Of a DNA stretch of 64,000 bases, positions 43,705 to 51,886 are shown in pieces (position 1 is the first letter of the stretch; each line of letters starts with the position of its first letter). The position numbers and the translations under genes are program-made. The notes beneath the pieces are model-generated. The model was not told the origin of the DNA, did not search any database, and saw nothing but the letters and a program-made list of their open reading frames with translations. This stretch comes from JAFGAV01 sp041479055 (GTDB lineage Bacteria; Acidobacteriota; Aminicenantia; Aminicenantales; JAFGAV01), in contig OY969762.1 of assembly GCA_963702835.1 (NCBI GenBank), positions 1,364,001 to 1,428,000 of the forward strand. Reading direction: 5' to 3'.

Positions 43705-45312
43705 TCACATCCTGAAGATGCCGACCTTATAGTCGGGAATGGGCGCATTGAGGCTCATGGCGATGCCCAGGGCCAGGGCCTGGCGGGTCTCCAGCGGCTC
43801 GAGGATGCCGTCGTCCCACAGCCGGGCCGTGCTGTAGTAGGGGCTGGCCTCTTCTTCGTATTTGTCCAGGATGGGCTTCATCAGCTTGGCCTTTTCCTCC
43901 TCGGTCATCTTGAGGCCCTCTTCCTGGAGCCGCTTGGCCTTGACCGTCAGCAGGACATTGGCCGCCTGCTCGCCGCCCATAACGCTGATCCGGGCGTTGG
44001 GCCACATCCACAGCAGGCGCGGGCCATAGGCCCGGCCGCACATGGCGTAGTTCCCGGCGCCGTAGGAGCCGCCCACAATCACCGTGAACTTGGGCACGTC
44101 GGCGTTGGCTACGGCATGGACCAGCTTGGCCCCGTCCTTGGCGATCCCGCCGTGCTCGTACTGCTTGCCGACGATGAAGCCGGTGATGTTCTGCAGGAAG
44201 ACCAGGGGAACCTTGCGCATGGCGCACAGGGTGATGAAGTGGGCGCCCTTGACCGAGCTCTCGGAGAAAAGCACGCCGTTGTTGGCCAGGATGCCCACCG
44301 GGTAGCCCATGATCCGGGCAAAGCCGCAGACCAGGGTCGGACCGTAAAGCTCTTTAAACTCCTGGAAGCGGCTGCCGTCCACCAGCCGGGCGATGACCTC
44401 CTTGATGTTGAACGCCTTGCGCAGGTCGCGGGGGACGATGCCGTAGAGCTCCTGCGGGTCGTAGTGGGGGTCCTCGGGCTCGGCCCTGTCCAAGGTGAAG
44501 CGGCGGGGCGGGTCGAGCGTCTCGACGATGTTGCGGGTGACGGCCAGGGCATGGTCGTCGTCCTGGGCGCAATAGTCGGACACGCCCGAGATGCGGCAGT
44601 GAACATCGGCCCCGCCCAGCTCCTCGTCGGTCACTTCCTCGCCCGTGGCGGCCTTGACCAGGGGCGGTCCGCCGATGAAGATGGTGCCCTCCCGCCGGAC
44701 GATGACCGTCTCGTCCGACATGGCCGGCACATAGGCGCCGCCGGCCGTGCAGGAGCCCATGACTGCGCAGATCTGGGGGATGCCCAGGGCCGACAGCCGG
44801 GCCTGGTTGTAGAAGATACGGCCGAAATGCTCCTTGTCGGGGAAAGTGCCCGATTGATAGGGCAGGAAGATCCCGCCCGAATCCACCAGGTAGATGCAGG
44901 GCAGCCGGTTCTCCAGGGCCACTTCCTGAGCCCGGATGTGCTTCTTGATGGTCATGGGGAAGTAAGTCCCGCCCTTGACCGTGGCGTCGTTGGCCACCAC
45001 CAGGACCTCGCGGCCGTGGACCAGGCCGATGCCCGTGACCATACTGGCGCAGGGCGCCTCGCCCTCGTACATGTTCCAGGCGGCCAGCGGGCTCAGCTCC
45101 AGGAAGGGCGAGTTCCGGTCGAACAGCTTGTCCAACCGGTCCCGGACAAGGAGCTTTTTGCGCGACTTGTGCAGCTCGCGATACTTGGCCGGGCCGCCCA
45201 GCCGGACCTGGGCGAGGCGCTGCTTGTACTCCTCGACTATGCGCTTCAAGCTGTCGGCGTTTTCCTGGAAATCCCGGCTCTGGGTGTCAACCTGGCTTTC
45301 AATCCTGAACAC
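43705..45312 (-). CDS. Acyl-CoA carboxylase carboxyltransferase, methylcrotonyl-CoA carboxylase beta type
   Basis: 535 residues, the length of MccB/LiuB. Crotonase-like carboxyltransferase halves: the acyl-CoA site CAVMGSCTAGGAYVPAMSDE and the biotin-side NNGVLFSESSVKGAHFITLC with GFIVGKQYEHGGIAKDGAKL and GGSYGAGNYAMCGRAY. The sequence GTIFIGGPPLVKAATGEEVT followed by DEELGGADVHCRISGVSDYC is characteristic of MCC-beta. It transfers CO2 from carboxybiotin to 3-methylcrotonyl-CoA. First carboxylase gene downstream of the structured repeat inside the operon. Confidence 0.92.
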   Translation of the reverse strand: MFRIESQVDTQSRDFQENADSLKRIVEEYKQRLAQVRLGGPAKYRELHKSRKKLLVRDRLDKLFDRNSPFLELSPLAAWNMYEGEAPCASMVTGIGLVHGREVLVVANDATVKGGTYFPMTIKKHIRAQEVALENRLPCIYLVDSGGIFLPYQSGTFPDKEHFGRIFYNQARLSALGIPQICAVMGSCTAGGAYVPAMSDETVIVRREGTIFIGGPPLVKAATGEEVTDEELGGADVHCRISGVSDYCAQDDDHALAVTRNIVETLDPPRRFTLDRAEPEDPHYDPQELYGIVPRDLRKAFNIKEVIARLVDGSRFQEFKELYGPTLVCGFARIMGYPVGILANNGVLFSESSVKGAHFITLCAMRKVPLVFLQNITGFIVGKQYEHGGIAKDGAKLVHAVANADVPKFTVIVGGSYGAGNYAMCGRAYGPRLLWMWPNARISVMGGEQAANVLLTVKAKRLQEEGLKMTEEEKAKLMKPILDKYEEEASPYYSTARLWDDGILEPLETRQALALGIAMSLNAPIPDYKVGIFRM

Positions 45313-45324
45313 GGCTATCCTCCC

Positions 45325-45480
45325 GATGAAGTATCTCCCCTATCCTGATACTCCATTCAATAAGAGGAGGGGTCCTGTCACGGCTCCCCCCCGGCTGTGC
45401 TCGCCAAGCTGCGCGCAGGCGGGGAGCCCCTCCGCCGTGCCACCCCTCCCCATGAACCCCAAGATGGGAGATACTTCATC
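45325..45480. repeat. Structured dispersed repeat, copy 2 (inside the HMG-CoA/carboxylase operon)
   Basis: Perfect 15-bp outer inverted repeat GATGAAGTATCTCCC (45325-45339) / GGGAGATACTTCATC (45466-45480). Inner stems are GGAGGGGT 45366-45373 with ACCCCTCC 45442-45449 and CACGGC 45379-45384 with GCCGTG 45434-45439. The core between shares long identity with 9529-9575 and 9715-9738; copy 1 has about 140 bp of extra hairpins in the middle. One base pair changes from G-C in copy 1 to A-T here. It fills the 177-bp gap between the DUF35 and carboxyltransferase genes. Confidence 0.75.
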
Positions 45481-45489
45481 CTCCTCTGC

Positions 45490-45882
45490 TTATACCGGAA
45501 CAAACTTGTACCCGTAACAAATTACGCCCGCCTCTCCTTCCTGGTAGATCTTCCGGAACTCAACCCGGAGGGGAAGGCCGGCCCGAAGCTGCTCGAATTC
45601 GATGTCCACCACTTGGGCCGTCAGCTTAAACCCATTCTCCAGCTCCACGATGCCCACGGCGTAAGGCGCCTGGTCGGCGAAGGGATGGGGCGGGACGCGG
45701 ATAATGGTGTGGGTGACCAGCTTGCCCCGCTCCGGCAGGACCACGGTCTCGAATTCGCGCGACCGGCACTCCGGGCAGATGACCCGCGGAGGAAAGGCGA
45801 TGTATCCGCACTTCTTGCACTTTCCGGCCTCGAACCTGTAGCGCTGAGGGATCTCTCTCCAATTGCGTGATGGCGTCGGCAT
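45490..45882 (-). CDS. DUF35 / OB-fold acyl-CoA-associated zinc-ribbon protein
   Basis: 130 residues. The N-terminal rubredoxin-like zinc ribbon has two C-x2-C knuckles (CKKCGYIAFPP and CPECRS) and leads into an OB-fold (REFETVVLPERGKLVTHTII and YAVGIVELENGFKLTAQVVD). In archaea this protein bridges acetoacetyl-CoA thiolase and HMG-CoA synthase into one complex that passes acetoacetyl-CoA along; related proteins serve other thiolases in anaerobic aromatic degradation. The thiolase gene lies 13 bp upstream. Confidence 0.9.
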   Translation of the reverse strand: MPTPSRNWREIPQRYRFEAGKCKKCGYIAFPPRVICPECRSREFETVVLPERGKLVTHTIIRVPPHPFADQAPYAVGIVELENGFKLTAQVVDIEFEQLRAGLPLRVEFRKIYQEGEAGVICYGYKFVPV

Positions 45883-45895
45883 CGTCGTCCTCCTG

Positions 45896-47050
45896 TCACT
45901 GTCTCTCGAAGATATGGACCAGGCAGCTTCCGCCCGAGCCGCCCATGTTCTGGGTCATCCCCACCCGGGCTCCTTTGACCTGCCTGTCCCCGGCCTCGCC
46001 CCAAAGCTGCTTTACGACTTCCACGGCCTGGGCCACGCCCGTGGCCCCCACCGGGTGGCCCTTCGACTTCAGGCCGCCGCTGGGGTTGACCGGGATTTTG
46101 CCGCCGATCGAAGTCAGGCCCTGCTCCACAGCCTGGCCGCCCTTGCCCTTGTCCACGAACCCCAAGGCCTCCGTGACGCAGATCTCAGCGATGGTGAAGC
46201 AATCGTGGACCTCAACGAAGTGGATGTCCTGCGGCTTCCGGCCCGCCATCTTATAAGCCTGCTGGCCGGCCAAGTAAACAGACTCCAGCCAAGTGATGTC
46301 CTTCCGGCCGCTCAAGGCGATGGTGTCCGTGGCATGCCCCAGCCCCGTGATCTTGACCACGGGCTTCTTCAATTTCTTGGCCATTTCCAGCGGGGCCAGG
46401 ATAACCGCCGCCGCGCCGTCGGTGATGGGTGAGCAGTCGAGCACCCGCAGCGGGTCGGCCACCAGCACCGAGTTCAGCACCGCCTCCACGGTGATGGGGA
46501 AGGGGTACTGGGCCAGCGGGTTCTTCGACCCGTTCAAGTGGTTTTTGACCGCCACCATAGCCAACTGCTGGCGGGTGGTGCCGTATTTTTCCATATGGGC
46601 CCGGGCCATCAAGGCATAAAGCCCGGGGAAGGTGATCCCGTGAAAGCCCTCGTATTCCTGGTCGGCGGCCGTGCCCAGGGCAAAGGTGGCCTCGTTGCCG
46701 GTGACATCGGTCATTTTCTCGACGCCTCCCACCAGGACCACGTCGCTCAGCCCCGAGGCGACCTCGAGGTACCCCATCTTCAGAGCCAGGCCGCCCGAGG
46801 CGCAGGCCGACTCGACCCTGGCCGCCGGGATGGGCCCATAGCCCAGGTAATCGGCCAGGAGGGAGGCCAAGTGTTCCTGGCCTATGAACAACCCGGAGGA
46901 CATGGACCCCACGATGAGCGAGTCCACTTTATCCACTCCGGCGTCCTGGATGGCCAGCAAGGCCGGCTCGACAAAGATCGTCCGCAGGGATTTTTCCCAC
47001 AGCTCGCCCCAGGGCGTCATTCCCACGCCGATGACTGCCACGTCTCTCAT
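45896..47050 (-). CDS. Thiolase, acetyl-CoA C-acetyltransferase (SCP-x/archaeal type)
   Basis: 384 residues with AAGGAGAAG before the ATG. The nucleophilic Cys is in RVESACASGGLALKMG near residue 85, and the second catalytic region is NPSGGLKSKGHPVGATGVAQ with the catalytic His. The third Cys of classical thiolases is not obvious, as expected for this branch, which partners a DUF35 protein and HMG-CoA synthase. It joins two acetyl-CoA or cleaves acetoacetyl-CoA. Part of the trio with the genes on either side. Confidence 0.9.
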   Translation of the reverse strand: MRDVAVIGVGMTPWGELWEKSLRTIFVEPALLAIQDAGVDKVDSLIVGSMSSGLFIGQEHLASLLADYLGYGPIPAARVESACASGGLALKMGYLEVASGLSDVVLVGGVEKMTDVTGNEATFALGTAADQEYEGFHGITFPGLYALMARAHMEKYGTTRQQLAMVAVKNHLNGSKNPLAQYPFPITVEAVLNSVLVADPLRVLDCSPITDGAAAVILAPLEMAKKLKKPVVKITGLGHATDTIALSGRKDITWLESVYLAGQQAYKMAGRKPQDIHFVEVHDCFTIAEICVTEALGFVDKGKGGQAVEQGLTSIGGKIPVNPSGGLKSKGHPVGATGVAQAVEVVKQLWGEAGDRQVKGARVGMTQNMGGSGGSCLVHIFERQ

Positions 47051-47067
47051 GGTCTCTTCTCCTTGCC

Positions 47068-48114
47068 CTACTCGGCCTTCCGGATCTTCTGCCGGAACTT
47101 GGCGTAGACCCCGTATTCCAGGTACCTTTTGTTCTTTTCCAGGAGGTCGCGGGTGCGGGGCGCCAGGTCGCGGACCTCATCGATCATGCCCGTCACTTTG
47201 AAGACGAAACCGTCGGAGCCGGCCCCCGAGCCGTAGCTGACCAGCAGAATCAGATCGCCCGGCTTGGCGATGTCGAGCGTCGCGGTCAGCCCCAGGGGCG
47301 AAGAACCGGAGTAGGTGTTGCCCAGCCGCGGCACCAGCCAGCCCGGCTCGATCTGAGATTTCTTGAAGCCCAGCATCTCGCCCACCCTCATGGGGAACTT
47401 GCCGTTGGGCTGGTGGAAGACGACGTAGGCGAAGTCGGAGGGCTTCAGGCCGGCCAGCTTCATGATGCCCTGGGCCGCCCCGGTGGTGTGCTTGAAGTAG
47501 GCCGGGTCGCCCGTGAAACGGCCGCCGTGCTGGGGATAATACTGATATTCCCGGCGCCAGAAGTCGGGCGTGTCGGTGGTATAGGAATAGGTGTTCAAGA
47601 CTTCGGCCACCGGGTTTTCGCGGCCGAAGAGGAAAGCCGCCGCGCCGGCCGCGGCCGAGTACTCCAGGGCATCGCCCGGCGCGCCCTGAGAAGTGTCGGC
47701 GCCCACGCCCAGGCCGTACTTGATGAGGCCCGCCTTGACCAGGCCGAAGGCCACGAACATGCCCTCGGTGCCGGCCTTGCAGGCGAACTCGAAGTCTGCG
47801 GTATGGACCTCGGGGGTGGCGCCCAGGGCCTCGGCCAGGACCGTGCCGGAGGGCTTGACCGCGTAGGGGTGCGATTCCGAGCCGATGTAGACCGCGCCGA
47901 TCTCCCGGGGATCGATGCGGGCCCGGCGCAGGGCGTTCTTGGCCGCCTCGACCGACATGGTGATGGTGTCCTGGTCGGGCGAGGGGACGGATTTCTCCTC
48001 GAGCATGAGGCCTTTCTTGAAACTGGGCGCGTCCGCGCCCCAGACCTTGGCGATCTCCTCGACCTTGATGCGGTTGCGGGGAATATAGGCGCCGTAGCCG
48101 ATGATGCCTTCCAT
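47068..48114 (-). CDS. Hydroxymethylglutaryl-CoA synthase, archaeal type
   Basis: 348 residues from the ATG at 48114, directly behind AAAGGAGG; the reading from 48162 is too long. Start MEGIIGYGAYIPRNRIKVEE is typical of the archaeal branch. The acyl-accepting Cys lies in DFEFACKAGTEGMFVAFGLV, with the catalytic Glu expected near residue 80, the His in YVVFHQPNGKFPMRV, and the closing LGNTYSGSSPLGLTATLD. It condenses acetyl-CoA with acetoacetyl-CoA to HMG-CoA. First gene of the operon. HMG-CoA reductase and HMG-CoA lyase are not in the window. Confidence 0.92.
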   Translation of the reverse strand: MEGIIGYGAYIPRNRIKVEEIAKVWGADAPSFKKGLMLEEKSVPSPDQDTITMSVEAAKNALRRARIDPREIGAVYIGSESHPYAVKPSGTVLAEALGATPEVHTADFEFACKAGTEGMFVAFGLVKAGLIKYGLGVGADTSQGAPGDALEYSAAAGAAAFLFGRENPVAEVLNTYSYTTDTPDFWRREYQYYPQHGGRFTGDPAYFKHTTGAAQGIMKLAGLKPSDFAYVVFHQPNGKFPMRVGEMLGFKKSQIEPGWLVPRLGNTYSGSSPLGLTATLDIAKPGDLILLVSYGSGAGSDGFVFKVTGMIDEVRDLAPRTRDLLEKNKRYLEYGVYAKFRQKIRKAE

Positions 48115-48290
48115 GGAGCCTCCTTTCGAGATAGATGCGTCACCGGAAAAAGAACAGGTCAAAAATCACTGACCTGCATATAAAATAAACTCACCTGATT
48201 TTCCGCGTCTATGCTGGCATATCCTGCCGGCGAAGTCAAGGACGCTTGGGCTATGGCCAAGCTGACACGGGAAAAGAAATTCTTGCCGCC

Positions 48291-49697
48291 TCAGGGGAGC
48301 CTGTTATTTTGCCAAATCGGATTAAAAGCAGGCTTGGCGGTCCAGCCGCGGCCGTCGAAATAGAGTATCTGTTTGGCCAGGGTCATGGCTAAGGCTGTCT
48401 CGTCCAGCTCGCCGGGTGCGATCTTTCCCATGGTTTGATAATCCCTGAATTTCCTACGAAACATATCGCTCAGTTGAATGCTGCTGACAGCCAAACGGGA
48501 ATTCATTTCATAAATAATTCCGGATAAACTCGTCCACAAAGATATATTCCCGTTGCCCAAAACACTAATAAAATTAATGGGATCTCCCGAGATATCCTCG
48601 ATAAGATCGACCTCAGTTTGCGGGAATAGAAGATAACATCTCTCCGTCCCCAGTCTGAGTCCGGGACATTGATACCGGTTCTTGAACTGCGGCGATCCCC
48701 CCTCTATCTTCTTAGGGTCCAGGACAAACAGGCACGGCTTTCGATACTCGTTGTTCTTTCCGCCGAAGGCGAGCTCTTTGTGCCCGTCTCCATCAAAGTC
48801 AAGAGCGGCGAAGTTCACGATCCGGCCTGAATTCCAATATTCGCCCAGAATTTTGCCCCGGGCATCAAGAACAGCGACCTGGGTCGGGAAATATGGGATC
48901 TGGTCGGCTACGACAATGACCTCCTGTTGGCCATCCCCCTCAAGATCACATAGGTCGAGAATCTGGACCCAATAATCGTTGGAATAGTGCTCGGGGCCAT
49001 ATGTCATTTCTCGGCCCGGCTTGAACTGCCAAAGCTTTCTGCCTTTATGATCGAAGCATATGACTGCGCCGGTATCTATGATGTTTTCGACTTGTGCCGT
49101 AAAAAGGACCTCGGCCCGCCCATCCCTGTTGATATCTTTGATTATAAGAAAAGGAAAAACCGGGCTTCTATTATAATCCAATATTTTTTTGTATTGAAAA
49201 TGCTCCCGGTAATAGGACTCCTCTTTTAGCTGTTCGAATCCGGAATCATAGCTCCACAGCGCCCGGCCCTTGGCATCAAGGATAGTCAACACGGAGCCTT
49301 TGATGCGGAAATCAGCCGGCTGAGAAATCCCGTCCGGCCGTAAAAGGAAATAAAAGGCAGCCAGGGCAATCAAAACGGGCAGGGGCGCTAAAATCCAAAG
49401 CAGCTTGCGGCCGGGGCGCTTCGAAGGCGCCGGAGCGTCTTGATCATTCAAGCCGGAATTCCGGCCGGCCGACAGATTCAGGGGGATTGATCCCGGCTGC
49501 CGCGTTCTCAGCCAATCGTCCAGCTCTTCTTGGTAGGCAAAAACCCTGGAACGGCTGGATTCCGGATCGATTCGATGGATCGGCAGGCCAAGCTTCTTCT
49601 CCCACCTCAGGCAGGTTCTCACCTCATAGCCAAGGTAGTCGGCTATCTCCTTCCAGGACCCCAGGAGCTTGCCTTTGTCCCCATTCTGATTGTTCAT
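48291..49697 (-). CDS. Membrane-tethered HTH regulator with FG-GAP-like periplasmic domain
   Basis: 468 residues. The N-terminal 65 residues are a MerR/excisionase-like winged helix (LGSWKEIADYLGYEVRTCLR, then WEKKLGLPIHRID and VFAYQEELDDWL), a form common in Acidobacteria. A single transmembrane helix lies near 100-118 (LLWILAPLPVLIALAAFYFL). The rest has calcium-binding FG-GAP/VCBS-style loops (DINRDGRAEVLF, DLEGDGQQEVIV, DFDGDGHKELAF). A DNA-binding head joined to an outside sensor suggests one-component transmembrane signalling. Its 5' region is the duplicated 114-bp sequence. A TTGACT/TATAAA pair there would give an almost leaderless mRNA. Confidence 0.82.
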   Translation of the reverse strand: MNNQNGDKGKLLGSWKEIADYLGYEVRTCLRWEKKLGLPIHRIDPESSRSRVFAYQEELDDWLRTRQPGSIPLNLSAGRNSGLNDQDAPAPSKRPGRKLLWILAPLPVLIALAAFYFLLRPDGISQPADFRIKGSVLTILDAKGRALWSYDSGFEQLKEESYYREHFQYKKILDYNRSPVFPFLIIKDINRDGRAEVLFTAQVENIIDTGAVICFDHKGRKLWQFKPGREMTYGPEHYSNDYWVQILDLCDLEGDGQQEVIVVADQIPYFPTQVAVLDARGKILGEYWNSGRIVNFAALDFDGDGHKELAFGGKNNEYRKPCLFVLDPKKIEGGSPQFKNRYQCPGLRLGTERCYLLFPQTEVDLIEDISGDPINFISVLGNGNISLWTSLSGIIYEMNSRLAVSSIQLSDMFRRKFRDYQTMGKIAPGELDETALAMTLAKQILYFDGRGWTAKPAFNPIWQNNRLP

Positions 49698-49702
49698 GCC
49701 GA

Positions 49703-49816
49703 TGGATTTATAGAAAATTCAATGTTTTAAGTCAAGATGATATCTATTATACGAAAATAATCGACAATAAGCGACAGCCGATGATTTTTGATTGACATTG
49801 AATGAATTTGATCATA
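49703..49816. repeat. 114-bp duplicated regulatory region, copy 1
   Basis: Aligns without gaps to 53313-53426 with 7 mismatches (about 94% identity). It fills most of the divergent gap between the HTH/FG-GAP regulator and the surface protein gene. Both copies keep a TTGACA box and the CGACAATAAGCGACAG-like segment (TCGACA here, TTGACA in copy 2). Confidence 0.9.
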
Positions 49817-49820
49817 TTTA
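49792..49820 (+). promoter_or_regulatory. Promoter of the AT-rich surface protein gene
   Basis: TTGACA at 49792-49797, 17-bp spacer, TATTTA at 49815-49820, 18 bp before the start codon, with AAAGGAGG between. The -35 and spacer belong to the duplicated region. Confidence 0.55.
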
Positions 49821-49838
49821 GCTGAAAGGAGGATTCTT

Positions 49839-51878
49839 ATGGAAGGGCAACTCCGTCGCGGCTGCGGGCCGGAGACTGGGCGCAAGGCCGTCAGCGCATT
49901 CCTCGCAGCATCAGTATTGTATTTAGGCCTAGCCCAAAACAAGGTCAGCGCCAACGCTCAGCCTGAAAAAGACCAACCAGAGCAAACAGAGCTTTCTAGA
50001 GCAAAGCCATCCAAGTTTGAAGCCCCTGGTTACGAACAAATGTACGCCTCGCTAATAAAAGAAGGCACAGAACTGGCAGCAACGCCGGGGAAGAGAGGCG
50101 AGGCTGTTGAAACCTTCATGAAAGCCATCGGGCTCCACCCGGAAAAAGCTCAGAAACAACTCTTTGCTCTTGACGAGAAAGCAAGAAACATTTATCTCGA
50201 AGCAATGCAAAAGGCAGGAGCAGCCGGCCTGGAGGATGGCGCAAAGGGAGAGAAGAATAAAGAGGAGAAAAAGAATAATAAGACCTGGCTCTGGGTTACC
50301 TTAGGAGTGGTTGGCGCTGCAGCAGCAGGCTACGGGATATACAAGCTATTACACAAAGAGTCGCCTAAGCCAACACCACCGCCTCAGCCTGTCAAGGTAA
50401 CTCTTGACTTTGATGTTTACAATCACACCAAGGGCTATCTAACACACTTCACCCGGTCAGACATCGTGGAAGGAAGCGCAGTCACAATCAATGTCAATGA
50501 CCTGGGTGTTAGCGGAGTAGACCAGAACCATCTCATCCTCAGGGAGGACACAGTCGATAAAGTGCCCGGCGCCTTTGTCGGTTTTGACAAATCATCTGGA
50601 GCAGTCACCTTCACAGCTCCAAAAGCTAACAAGGATTATGATGTTTTTGTATTGAACAATACTCCTGGAGGAAACCTGTATTATCTTATTGACGAATGGG
50701 TAGATAAGGGATATGGTATTTTACGGTATAATCCTAGTGCTAAGTGGTGCAGAGAGGACAGGGACGGCATTACAGGTCCTGAGCAGTTTATCTTTGACGT
50801 GGTGAATGAGCTTAATGCTGCTCTTGATTATTCCTGGGCCAAGTATGGTGCTCTTGAAAAAGTTGATGCTCCTGTTGGCAGCGGAGCAGATTTTGGCATT
50901 GGCTATGGCAATTGTGATTTTCATCTGGGTATACATTCAGCTACTTGGGCTGGTGTTAATCCCAATATTGCCAGTAATGAGATTGCTAGAAGACTTACTT
51001 TTTTTGAGGAGGTTTTTGAGCTCATGACCAGGACTGATGATCTTAACGGCGATACTGCCACTCTGATTGCTCCGAATAGGCATCTTAATGATATAGGAAA
51101 GGACTTATGGGCTTATGTCTTTATCAAGGACACTAATACGCGCGCCAGCGCTGCTGCGAATGCTTTGAATGCTGTTAACCAGGTAGTGAGGTTTAATGTT
51201 GATTTGGGCAATGGCTTGAATATTGGTCTGGCTGGCAATGCAGTGAGTCTTGGCTACAAGGGAAAGCAGGTTAGCCTTGCCAATGCAACAGAGCTGGTTA
51301 ATGGCGGGGTTAGGAATGCTACTAATGTTAATTATACTAATGGCAGCCTGAACGCTTCAATAGCAACAATAGTCTCGCCTACAGAGCAGGTTTATTCTGC
51401 GCAAGGAAGCGCCAGGCTGAAAAAGCTGGGTGTTGAGCTTGGATTAAGAGGAACATTTGATGCCAGGAATAACAACAACGCATTAGGCTTTACTATTGGC
51501 AGGAATAACGAGAATGCAGGCTTCATTTTCAGCTATGACTTGAGCAATGCAAGGAATAACAGGAGCAATGCTTTCAGGATGAGCACTAACTTTGACTTAG
51601 GAGGTAACAAGCTCGCATTAACAGGCGCTTACACTGACAGCAGAGGAGTAATGCCTGTAACAGCGCTGAGCATTGGGGCTAATGCAGATTTAAGCCAACT
51701 CTGGAATGGCCTCAGCATCAATGGAAGTTTCAACAGGCTCAGCCAAGGAGCATATCAAGGCTCAGTAGCATCATTAGGCTTGGCAAAGCAATTAGGACCT
51801 GGCAGGATTGGGCTCAGCATCATCGGCAATTACGGGAAAATCAGGGACTACGAGATAGCTTATACTTTTAGCAAATAA
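49839..51878 (+). CDS. Unknown cell-surface protein with C-terminal beta-barrel-like region, foreign-looking codon use
   Basis: 679 residues with AAAGGAGG before the ATG. Residues 15-40 look like a signal or anchor (AVSAFLAASVLYLGLAQNKV). Residues about 50-135 are charged and helical, and 145-170 is a transmembrane-like stretch (TWLWVTLGVVGAAAAGYGIY) followed by a Pro linker. Residues 175-400 form a domain I do not recognise. From about 430 to the end the chain alternates in short beta strands rich in Asn and Gly, like an outer-membrane barrel (GFTIGRNNENAGFIFSYDLS), ending in TFSK. The DNA is visibly AT-richer than both neighbours and uses AGG, AGA, ATA and TTA codons freely, which suggests horizontal transfer. 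Confidence 0.6.
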   Translation: MEGQLRRGCGPETGRKAVSAFLAASVLYLGLAQNKVSANAQPEKDQPEQTELSRAKPSKFEAPGYEQMYASLIKEGTELAATPGKRGEAVETFMKAIGLHPEKAQKQLFALDEKARNIYLEAMQKAGAAGLEDGAKGEKNKEEKKNNKTWLWVTLGVVGAAAAGYGIYKLLHKESPKPTPPPQPVKVTLDFDVYNHTKGYLTHFTRSDIVEGSAVTINVNDLGVSGVDQNHLILREDTVDKVPGAFVGFDKSSGAVTFTAPKANKDYDVFVLNNTPGGNLYYLIDEWVDKGYGILRYNPSAKWCREDRDGITGPEQFIFDVVNELNAALDYSWAKYGALEKVDAPVGSGADFGIGYGNCDFHLGIHSATWAGVNPNIASNEIARRLTFFEEVFELMTRTDDLNGDTATLIAPNRHLNDIGKDLWAYVFIKDTNTRASAAANALNAVNQVVRFNVDLGNGLNIGLAGNAVSLGYKGKQVSLANATELVNGGVRNATNVNYTNGSLNASIATIVSPTEQVYSAQGSARLKKLGVELGLRGTFDARNNNNALGFTIGRNNENAGFIFSYDLSNARNNRSNAFRMSTNFDLGGNKLALTGAYTDSRGVMPVTALSIGANADLSQLWNGLSINGSFNRLSQGAYQGSVASLGLAKQLGPGRIGLSIIGNYGKIRDYEIAYTFSK

Positions 51879-51886
51879 AAGCACGA

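Noticed and set aside
43447..45348. 633-codon plus-strand ORF opposite the carboxyltransferase and hydratase genes
   Set aside because: Mirror frame of two clearly homologous minus-strand genes in GC-rich DNA; composition is typical of an antisense shadow.
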